Shown: positions 22,976-29,317 of the stretch, one piece after another
Layout: every line of letters starts with the position of its first letter
Numbering within the stretch: the stretch's first letter is position 1
Assembly (NCBI GenBank): GCA_002441345.1
Contig: DJVU01000021.1
Location: 1 to 29,317 of the forward strand
Length of the DNA stretch: 29,317 nucleotides
Direction: 5' to 3'
DNA from: Bacteroidales bacterium UBA6248
GTDB taxonomy: Bacteria; Bacteroidota; Bacteroidia; Bacteroidales; Lentimicrobiaceae
The notes under the pieces: generated by a model
The model's input: only the letters and a program-made list of their open reading frames with translations
What the model was told of the DNA's origin: nothing
The model's database searches: none
Program-made: the position numbers and the translations under genes

Positions 22976-24472
22976 ATGGCATTAAGATTTATTACGGCAG
23001 AAGAAGCTGCTTCATACATCCGGCACGATGATGTAGTAGGTTTCAGTGGATTTACCCCGGCAGGATCGGTAAAAGCAATACCGGTTGCTATAGGAGAAAA
23101 GGCAAAAACAGAACATGCCAGCGGAAATCCGTTTAAGATAGGAGTAATAACGGGCGCATCCACCGGTGACTCGCTCGATGGTTCGCTGGCGAGAGCCGAA
23201 GCGGTGAAGTTTCGCACCCCTTACCAGTCGAATGCCGACCTTCGCAACCTTATCAATGCAGGCAAAGCCGATTATTTTGATTCACACCTTTCAACTGTTG
23301 GACAAAATATTCGTTACGGTTTTCTTGGCAAGATCAACTGGGGCATTATCGAAGCCTGCGATGTCACCGAAAAAGGTGAAATTGTTCTTACAACAGGGGT
23401 TGGAATTTCTCCTACCATATGTCAGTATGCCGACCGTATTCTGATTGAATTAAATTCCTATCATCCCGGTCGCTTGCGCGGAATGCACGATCTGATGGTG
23501 GTCGCTGATCCGCCTAATCGCCGCGAAGTTCCCATCTACAAGCCCTCCGATCGCGCCGGAATAGAAATAATCCGGGTGAATCCTGAAAAAATTGCCGGTG
23601 TGGTTCTTACAAACAAACCCGATGAAGTCGGAGGTTTTGCAGCAACGGATGAAGTAACCAACAGAATCGGGCAAAACGTTGCCGGTTTCCTTTCATCGGA
23701 ACTGAAAAAAGGCCGGATACCTTCTTCTTTCCTGCCTCTGCAGTCGGGTGTGGGAAACATTGCCAACGCCGTTCTGGCTGCATTGGGTGAACACAAGGGT
23801 ATTCCCGACTTTGAGATGTACACCGAAGTAATTCAGGACAGTGTAATTGAACTGATGGAAGCAGGAAGGATATCGTTTGCCAGCGGATGCTCACTCACCG
23901 TTTCTCCTGATATGCTGAAACATATCTACGATAACCTGGATTTTTTTCATAAACGCATCGTACTCCGGCCACAGGAGATATCCAACAGTCCGGAAGTAGC
24001 CCGCAGACTGGGTATTATTTCCATGAATACGGCACTGGAAGTCGATCTATTTGGTAATGTGAACAGTACCAACGTGATGGGAAGGAAGATGATGAACGGC
24101 ATAGGCGGATCCGGGGATTTTACACGCAATGCCTATATCTCGATTTTCAGTTGCCCCTCGGTCGCTAAAGGCGGCAAAATCAGTGCTTTTGTACCTATGG
24201 TTTCGCATACCGATCATAGTGAGCATTCGGTTCAGGTGATTATTACCGAACAGGGTATTGCCGACCTGCGCTCAAAATCGCCAAAGGCAAAGATGGAGGC
24301 GATTATAGAAAATTGCGTACATCCCGATTACCGGGAGATTCTGTGGGATTATGCCCATCTGGCCGGTGATACACACACGCCGTGCACGCTCTCCTCTGCC
24401 TTCAAAATGCATCTCGAATTTGAACAGTCGGGCGATATGCGAAACGTTAAGTGGGATGACTGTAAAAAATAA
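22976..24472 (+). CDS. Acetyl-CoA hydrolase / succinyl-CoA:acetate CoA-transferase family protein
   Basis: A 498-residue class I CoA-transferase of the AarC/Cat1 type, which moves CoA between succinate, acetate or propionate, or hydrolyses acetyl-CoA. Key places are VVGFSGFTPAGSVKAIP, GVITGASTGDSLDG, the nucleophilic glutamate expected at Glu284 in MYTEVIQDSV, SGCSLTVS, and the loop GIGGSGDFTRNAY of the second domain. In fermentative Bacteroidota such enzymes serve succinate/propionate or acetate metabolism. ATG 22976 aligns with homologues; the frame runs 48 codons further up through its own promoter. An intrinsic terminator follows. The exact acyl-CoA preference cannot be decided from the sequence. 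Confidence 0.93.
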   Translation: MALRFITAEEAASYIRHDDVVGFSGFTPAGSVKAIPVAIGEKAKTEHASGNPFKIGVITGASTGDSLDGSLARAEAVKFRTPYQSNADLRNLINAGKADYFDSHLSTVGQNIRYGFLGKINWGIIEACDVTEKGEIVLTTGVGISPTICQYADRILIELNSYHPGRLRGMHDLMVVADPPNRREVPIYKPSDRAGIEIIRVNPEKIAGVVLTNKPDEVGGFAATDEVTNRIGQNVAGFLSSELKKGRIPSSFLPLQSGVGNIANAVLAALGEHKGIPDFEMYTEVIQDSVIELMEAGRISFASGCSLTVSPDMLKHIYDNLDFFHKRIVLRPQEISNSPEVARRLGIISMNTALEVDLFGNVNSTNVMGRKMMNGIGGSGDFTRNAYISIFSCPSVAKGGKISAFVPMVSHTDHSEHSVQVIITEQGIADLRSKSPKAKMEAIIENCVHPDYREILWDYAHLAGDTHTPCTLSSAFKMHLEFEQSGDMRNVKWDDCKK

Positions 24473-24535
24473 TCCGGTAAACAAATACACCCTTCCGCTG
24501 TTATAGGATTGTGTGTTGTGAAATATGTCTGAAAG

Positions 24536-24563
24536 GCCCGGATTCCTCTGATCCGGGCTTTTT
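24536..24563 (+). terminator. Intrinsic terminator after the CoA-transferase gene
   Basis: GCCCGGAT (24536-24543) and ATCCGGGC (24551-24558) form a perfect 8-bp stem with a 7-nt loop, followed by five T. It ends 12 bp before the first ATG of the DUF481-like gene, so it may also act as a leader hairpin for that gene. Confidence 0.85.
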
Positions 24564-24575
24564 AATTATTATTTG

Positions 24576-25352
24576 ATGATGAAGCAGTTTTTAAAAGATA
24601 TTCCCGCACTTCTATTCTTCGCTGCGATGTCGTTCATGTCATTCACGGTATCGGCTCAGGTGCTTAACATCGAGCGTGAGCGTATAAAAACCGATACAAC
24701 AGGATGGTCGGGCTCGGCAAATATTTCTTTAAATCTTATCAGCAATACCAGCCGGTTCACCGAGATGGGGATGGATGTGCATGCACAGTACAAAACAAGC
24801 CGAAGTCTGTATCTTGCACTTTCCGATTATGAAGTCATACGATCGGGATCGTCCGACTTTTCCAACAAGGGTATGCAGCATCTGCGCTATAATTATAAAC
24901 TAAACCGCATCTGGACTCTGGAGGCATTCGGACAGGCTCAGTTTAATAAAGTACTGAACCTCAATTTCAGAGGATTGGCAGGTACGGGCGTGAGGGTAAA
25001 ACTGGCAGGGGAGGAGAAGCTCAGGCTGTATTGCGGAATGGCATATATGTATGAATATGAAGATCCTCTTGAATCCCCGGCTGAGAATAATCACCGGTTG
25101 AGCAACTATCTTTCCGTTTCCTTCAAACCGGTAAAGCACTTTAATGTAGTTAATACCACCTATTACCAGCCCCGGATTGACCTGTTTGCCGATTACAGAG
25201 TTTCCAATAACCTTGACCTGATATTTAACATAAGCAGTCGCCTTTCGTACGCTCTGGCGCTGGAATTTGTGCTGGATAACCGTCCGCTGCCGGAAATGCC
25301 CCGTGAGGTTTACAGCCTCAGGAATAAACTTATTCTGGATTTTGGTAAGTGA
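24576..25352 (+). CDS. DUF481-like outer-membrane protein
   Basis: A 258-residue exported protein. A signal peptide covers about 1-27 (LLFFAAMSFMSFTVSAQ). The rest is alternating beta strands, typical of a small outer-membrane barrel, with motifs such as GWSGSANISLNLISNTSR, KGMQHLRYNYKLNRIWTLEAFGQAQFNK and a terminal strand ending LRNKLILDFGK. This fits the DUF481 family (salt-induced outer-membrane protein, YdiY-like), whose role is poorly known. ATG 24576 is chosen; the adjacent TTG and second ATG differ by one codon. The preceding terminator hairpin is 12 bp away, and no separate TAnnTTTG promoter is obvious, so transcription may rely on read-through. It converges on the MscS gene. Confidence 0.75.
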   Translation: MMKQFLKDIPALLFFAAMSFMSFTVSAQVLNIERERIKTDTTGWSGSANISLNLISNTSRFTEMGMDVHAQYKTSRSLYLALSDYEVIRSGSSDFSNKGMQHLRYNYKLNRIWTLEAFGQAQFNKVLNLNFRGLAGTGVRVKLAGEEKLRLYCGMAYMYEYEDPLESPAENNHRLSNYLSVSFKPVKHFNVVNTTYYQPRIDLFADYRVSNNLDLIFNISSRLSYALALEFVLDNRPLPEMPREVYSLRNKLILDFGK

Positions 25353-25388
25353 ATCCGGTCATATCAGGCCTGTTTGGGATGTTTAATT

Positions 25389-26240
25389 CTACTTCCGTTG
25401 ATTGCCCGATATAATGTGAATGTCGCGCTGGGGAAATGGTATCTGTACATTATGCTCTCTGAATTTCCGGTCGATGGAATACCGTAAGTGACTACGTATA
25501 TTTTCACTCCTGAATGCATTCCGTGTCCAGAATAGTAATTGAAAAACAAGTGCTGAATCGCCAAAATCGCTGAATCGAACGAAAGGTTCAGGCACTTGTT
25601 CAATCTCAGTGTTTTCTGTGGCACTCTCCAGGAGTAAACGCGTAACAAGTTCAACATCTGAACCGTATGCAACTCCGACTTCAACCATAAACCGGGTGGA
25701 GTGTTGCTCATGACTCCAGTTTATCACTTTATCGCTTACAAATTTTGAATTGGGAACAATCATAGTAATATCGTCGCGGGTACTAATTTTGGATGTGCGT
25801 AATCCGATTTCCTTAACCCGGCCAACAACCTTGTCCTCCAGCTCTATGATATCGCCAACTTTCATATTGCCTTCCAGCAACAACAGAATTCCGGAAACAA
25901 GGTCGTTAAATATCTGCTGAATACCGAAGCCCAGTCCGACCAGAAGTGCGGCGGATCCGGCAAGCATAAGGTTGACATTAACACCCATTCCTTCAAGTAT
26001 TAACAATATGGCGATAACCCATAATATGTATTTTATTATACTGTAAACAGAATATGCGCTGCCTTTATCGATCCTTCCTGCTTTTGCCCTGTTGTTAAAG
26101 AATTTCTTAATGATTTTTAATACGGTTACAGTCACCACCAGGATGAATGCAATCAATAAGATGTCTGATGTATTAATCGAAATATTCCCGATGTCAACAA
26201 GAGAGTAGTCAAAAAAGTCCTTGAGTTTCATTGTTTCCAT
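25389..26240 (-). CDS. Small-conductance mechanosensitive channel (MscS family)
   Basis: A 283-residue MscS-type channel that releases solutes under membrane tension during osmotic downshock. Three membrane helices precede the soluble part: about 23-46, 64-85 and the pore helix with GSAALLVGLGFGIQQIFND, where small Gly/Ala residues alternate as in MscS TM3. The beta domain follows (GNMKVGDIIELEDKVVGRV and the family-typical TMIVPNSKFVSDKVINWS), then the alpha/beta C-terminal domain to the end. Size is close to E. coli MscS (286). An alternative start lies three codons in. The gene is divergent from the Cys-cluster kinase and convergent with the DUF481-like gene. No promoter element is obvious. 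Confidence 0.95.
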   Translation of the reverse strand: METMKLKDFFDYSLVDIGNISINTSDILLIAFILVVTVTVLKIIKKFFNNRAKAGRIDKGSAYSVYSIIKYILWVIAILLILEGMGVNVNLMLAGSAALLVGLGFGIQQIFNDLVSGILLLLEGNMKVGDIIELEDKVVGRVKEIGLRTSKISTRDDITMIVPNSKFVSDKVINWSHEQHSTRFMVEVGVAYGSDVELVTRLLLESATENTEIEQVPEPFVRFSDFGDSALVFQLLFWTRNAFRSENIRSHLRYSIDRKFREHNVQIPFPQRDIHIISGNQRK

Positions 26241-26387
26241 ATTTCACCTTTATGCAATAATAATCAATAATATTTGTTAAAACAAGCGTAAGAAAACTGA
26301 TAAGACAAATTACAATGAAGCCGCTAATTTGCGTTCTTTGCAAACCGGAAACCAGTGATAAGGGTTGGTTAGGTAAAATTGTTAAAC

Positions 26388-27620
26388 ATGCCCTTAATAA
26401 CAGTTTCAGGTTTTTCAGTTACCCGTTTTATGAGCTCTATTAAAATTCCTTCGGAAGTCCGGGACACTGGCGGGCTGGCGATGCGCGACGTCAGGCAGAA
26501 TATTGAAAACATAAGCAATTCGCTTGCGTCTGATGTCAGACTGGCCATGATTACAGCGGCTTTTCCGGATGTAGCCCTGATTTTGAACAGATATCGGCAG
26601 ATAATTTACTACAACAAGGCTTTGCTTAACCTTGCGCATCCGGGGGAAGAAGGTGTAATACTTGGGATGAGGCCTGGTGAAGTAATGAGCTGTCAGAATC
26701 TGCTCAATGAAAACAGCGGATGCGGTACTACTTCTTCCTGCAGGTTTTGCGGAACCATGCAAGCCATCCAGCAATGCCTTCTAACTGGTAAGCAATCAAA
26801 ATACGAAAGCCGGATAACTATTGAGTACGAGGGACAGATTCATGCGCTGGATCTGGAGGTCGTAGCAAATCCATTTATTTTTAAGGATGAAACCCTGATA
26901 ATGCTGGTTATCCGGGATGTAAGCGATACAAAGAGGCGAAAGTTGCTTGAGCAAATATTTTTTCACGATATTCTGAATACCGCTGCCGGTTTAAATGGCT
27001 TGCTCTATGCCCTTGAAAATCCGGAAAGTGACGAAGAGTATAAAAATACTATTGCTTGGGCCCGGAAAGCTGGAAATGAGCTTGTTGAGGAGTTGTTGTC
27101 GCAGCGTACCCTGTTATCGGCCGAAAGCGGTGATCTGCACCTGAATATTACCAGATGTCAGGCTGTTCAGTTAATGGAAGAGGTTGCCAGTTATCTTTCA
27201 TATCATCAAATCGCTGAAAACAAGAAAATTACAATCGACCCTCTCTCTCACGGCGCACAATTTGAAAGCGATCCGCAGCTTGTCAAAAGGGTGCTCATCA
27301 ATCTGGTAAAAAATGCACTGGAAGCAATACCCGCCGGAGAATCGGTTCGCTTGAGAGCCAAGAATATGGATAAGACTCTTTTGTTCAGCGTGAATAATCC
27401 CGGAGAACTGAGCGAAGATGTTAAGTTGCAGATTTTTCAGCGATCGTTCTCAACCAAAGGACCCCACCGAGGAATAGGTTCGTTTTCCATTAAGCTCTTA
27501 ACAACCACCTATCTGAAAGGAAGGGTTTGGTTTGAATCCGAAGCAGAAATCGGTACTACCTTTTTTGTAGAACTTCCATTGTGCCTGAACCCGGATTGCA
27601 CAGGTTCAGATCAGCGATAG
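26388..27620 (+). CDS. Sensor histidine kinase with cysteine cluster
   Basis: A 410-residue soluble histidine kinase with no membrane helix, so it probably senses an internal signal. A PAS-like region (about 55-185) contains the cysteine pattern C102-x9-C112-x5-C118-x2-C121 (GCGTTSSCRFCG), seen in some kinases of this type and possibly binding metal, an Fe-S cluster or acting as a redox switch. The phosphoacceptor is His193 in FFHDILN. The ATPase domain has the N box NLVKNALEA, an F-box-like IFQRSFSTKG and G2 RGIGSFSIK; the classic DxGxG G1 loop is degenerate (VNNPGELSED). The start could also be ATG 26430. A single-domain response regulator on the opposite strand ends 21 bp away and may be its partner. 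Confidence 0.85.
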   Translation: MPLITVSGFSVTRFMSSIKIPSEVRDTGGLAMRDVRQNIENISNSLASDVRLAMITAAFPDVALILNRYRQIIYYNKALLNLAHPGEEGVILGMRPGEVMSCQNLLNENSGCGTTSSCRFCGTMQAIQQCLLTGKQSKYESRITIEYEGQIHALDLEVVANPFIFKDETLIMLVIRDVSDTKRRKLLEQIFFHDILNTAAGLNGLLYALENPESDEEYKNTIAWARKAGNELVEELLSQRTLLSAESGDLHLNITRCQAVQLMEEVASYLSYHQIAENKKITIDPLSHGAQFESDPQLVKRVLINLVKNALEAIPAGESVRLRAKNMDKTLLFSVNNPGELSEDVKLQIFQRSFSTKGPHRGIGSFSIKLLTTTYLKGRVWFESEAEIGTTFFVELPLCLNPDCTGSDQR

Positions 27621-27641
27621 TAAACCAGCCGTAACGACTTG

Positions 27642-28085
27642 TTATTGCATATAATTCCGGATGAGGCCGATCAGTGTTTCGGCTCTGAGCGGTTTCGGCA
27701 GGTAATCGTCGCATCCGGCATCCAGAAATGTTTCCCTGTCTCCCGAAATAGCGAATGCCGTTGTAGCGATAATCGGAAGCGACGGTTTTATCATCTTTAT
27801 CTCTTTGGTTGCTTCCATGCCATTCATTACGGGCATTTTCATGTCCATAAGCACCAGGCTTATGTCGTCGTTGCTTCGGGCGTATTCCACCGCTTCATAC
27901 CCGTTATTTGCCCTTATCAGACTGAAACCGGCCCGGCTTAATAGTTTTTCGATGTAGGTGTAATTAGCATCCTCGTCCTCAGCTACCAGTATCCTTGCAT
28001 CTCTTGTGCCGTCAGTGTCCTGGAATTTCTTTCCTGCTTCACTCATTTCCTTGTCGATTGCATTTAATGCAGCCAGTTGATTCAT
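27642..28085 (-). CDS. Single-domain response regulator (receiver)
   Basis: A 147-residue protein consisting of an N-terminal extension of about 28 residues and one CheY-like receiver domain, without an output domain. ILVAEDEDAN provides the acidic pocket, Asp81 in LVLMDMKMPVMNG is the expected phosphorylation site, TTAFAIS gives the switch threonine and LPKP the conserved lysine. This sequence style is close to the receivers at the end of hybrid kinases. It probably takes phosphate from a kinase and passes it to an Hpt protein or acts by protein contact. It converges on the Cys-cluster kinase with 20 bp between stops. The frame extends slightly upstream with a GTG; ATG 28085 is used. Confidence 0.85.
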   Translation of the reverse strand: MNQLAALNAIDKEMSEAGKKFQDTDGTRDARILVAEDEDANYTYIEKLLSRAGFSLIRANNGYEAVEYARSNDDISLVLMDMKMPVMNGMEATKEIKMIKPSLPIIATTAFAISGDRETFLDAGCDDYLPKPLRAETLIGLIRNYMQ

Positions 28086-28103
28086 ACACCATAATACATA
28101 CAC

Positions 28104-28473
28104 TGTCTGAATGCAGAATTGGATGCTTTAATAAATATAATTACGGATTACCAGGCCGCCGGCACCTGATATGGAGAATTTTCTCCAAAAAACTAATCCC
28201 GTGGTTTCAGAATCCTAAAAGTACAAAAATATAAAACTAATGTCAATACTGACATGAACTTTCTCAGGTAAAAGCTGTGTTTGATTTGTCCTCTTCAGTT
28301 GATACTGTGATAATATATATATGTACCGCGACCTTCAGGTATGCTGCACCCGGTTAAATTGTGTTTTTTCTGCATCCGGAATGTACGGCTGTATTTAAGC
28401 AGAAGGACCAGCTATATACAAAGGAAATCTACCACCGTTGAGGGGATGTTTAGGTACTTGCCAGCATCAGTAC
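28104..28473. other. Intergenic region between response regulator and endonuclease IV genes
   Basis: About 370 bp without a gene. It holds an inverted repeat TGGAGAA-TT-TTCTCCA (28172-28187), a second one ATGTCA-ATAC-TGACAT (28240-28255), and on the minus strand a possible -7 element TATTTTTG (28224-28231) that could serve the response regulator with a leader of about 135 nt. An imperfect stem at 28453-28473 lies at the 3' side of nfo but has no T-tract. Confidence 0.5.
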
Positions 28474-29316
28474 TTACTCCGTCATCGAATAAAGAGTTTT
28501 GATTTCTTCTGCCCACAGACTCTCATCCGGGGTTTCGAGTATGATTGGGATGTTGTTGAATCTGGGATCCAGCATAATACGTTTGAATGCATCCAAACCC
28601 AAATATCCCCTGCCGATGTTTTCATGCCTGTCGACGCGACTGCCAAGAGGTTTCATGCTGTCGTTGAGGTGTAATCCTTTCAAAAATTCAAATCCTATTA
28701 TCGCGTCAAACTCCCTCATGGTTTCCTCATAGCCTTCCGGCGTAATCAGGTCGTAACCGGCGGTAAGTGAATGGCAGGTGTCGATGCATACGCCAACGCG
28801 CGATTTATCTTCAATCCGGTCGATGATATGCCGGATTTGTTCAAACCGGTATCCCAGATTGGTGCCCTGACCTGCAGTATTTTCAATAACTGCAATTACT
28901 CCATGGGTTTTATCAAGTGTTATATTTATAGATTCAGCAATAATATCCAGACTTTCTTCGGGGGAAATAAGTTTGAGATGACTCCCCGGATGAAAATTCA
29001 GCCGGTCGAGTCCAAGCTGCTCACAACGCTGCATTTCATCAAGAAAAGCTGCGCGCGATTTTTCAAGCTCTGCCTTGCCGGGATGTCCAAGGTTGATCAG
29101 GTAGCTGTCGTGCGGAAGCACCTGCCACGGTTTAAATCCGTGTAAGGCCATATTAGCCCTGAATTTTTCAATGTTCTCGTTCGTCAAAGGAGGAGCAGTC
29201 CATTGCCGCTGATTTTTTGTAAATAATGCAAATGCTTTAGCTCCGATTGTTGCAGCGTTTACCGGAGCATTTTCAACTCCGCCGGCTGCGCTGACATGTG
29301 CTCCGATGTACTTCAT
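28474..29316 (-). CDS. nfo: Endonuclease IV (AP endonuclease)
   Basis: A 280-residue endonuclease IV, a TIM-barrel enzyme with a trinuclear zinc site that cleaves 5' of abasic sites and removes 3' blocking groups. All nine metal ligands known from the E. coli enzyme occur at the same residue numbers: His69, His109, Glu145, Asp179, His182, His216, Asp229, His231 and Glu261. The N-terminus MKYIGAHVSAAGGVENAP is typical and the start codon lies at the very right edge, so the gene is complete. It may cooperate with endonuclease III (other end of the window) in base-excision repair. Its upstream regulatory region is outside the window. Confidence 0.98.
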   Translation of the reverse strand: MKYIGAHVSAAGGVENAPVNAATIGAKAFALFTKNQRQWTAPPLTNENIEKFRANMALHGFKPWQVLPHDSYLINLGHPGKAELEKSRAAFLDEMQRCEQLGLDRLNFHPGSHLKLISPEESLDIIAESINITLDKTHGVIAVIENTAGQGTNLGYRFEQIRHIIDRIEDKSRVGVCIDTCHSLTAGYDLITPEGYEETMREFDAIIGFEFLKGLHLNDSMKPLGSRVDRHENIGRGYLGLDAFKRIMLDPRFNNIPIILETPDESLWAEEIKTLYSMTE

Positions 29317-29317
29317 G

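Overview
The window looks like a chromosomal segment from a member of the Bacteroidota, probably a Bacteroidales/Marinilabiliales-type anaerobe. Three things support this: many genes are preceded by the TAnnTTTG -7 element typical of that phylum; feoA and feoB are fused; and several small families common in Bacteroidota occur here (FeoB-associated Cys-rich protein, DUF5063-like protein, GreA-like coiled-coil protein). This is inferred from protein features and promoter style, not from a search. I see no rRNA, tRNA, CRISPR array, insertion sequence or phage gene, and no clearly broken gene apart from the SDR gene cut by the left edge.

Layout. 1-1522 (+): end of a short-chain dehydrogenase and a two-domain VOC protein. 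1994-3208 (-): secreted GH27 alpha-galactosidase. 3407-4069 (+): endonuclease III, converging on an IMP dehydrogenase (4087-5589, -) of an unusual class that resembles the Tritrichomonas foetus enzyme. 5854-8588 (+): peroxiredoxin Bcp, RecA and a TPR lipoprotein. 8733-9104 (-): a stand-alone Hpt phosphotransfer protein whose promoter sits in a long inverted repeat. 9576-14430 (-): a Yip1-like membrane protein, then an apparent iron-uptake operon (read feoAB, M50-type membrane protease, Cys-rich membrane protein), then a DUF5063-like protein. 14615-15070 (+): GreA/GreB-like coiled-coil protein. 15105-17536 (-): Omp85-type outer-membrane protein and ribosomal protein L19. 17772-19226 (+): CstA transporter. 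19249-19926 (-): TrmD. 20175-21182 (+): SBF-like transporter. 21183-21602 (-): small STAS/SpoIIAA-like protein. 21779-24472: divergent YhdH-type oxidoreductase and acetyl-CoA hydrolase/CoA-transferase. 24576-26240: DUF481-type outer-membrane protein and MscS channel. 26388-28085: histidine kinase with a cysteine cluster, converging on a single-domain response regulator. 28474-29316 (-): endonuclease IV.

Functionally this is mostly housekeeping: base-excision repair (Nth, Nfo), recombination (RecA), peroxide defence (Bcp), GMP synthesis, tRNA modification and translation (TrmD, L19), carbon uptake (CstA) and short-chain acyl-CoA metabolism (CoA-transferase, YhdH). The parts most worth following up are the Feo operon with its embedded membrane protease and a palindrome at its promoter, the parasite-like IMP dehydrogenase, the Cys-cluster kinase, and the inverted repeat at the Hpt promoter. 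No single locus here is clearly a new defence or mobile system.
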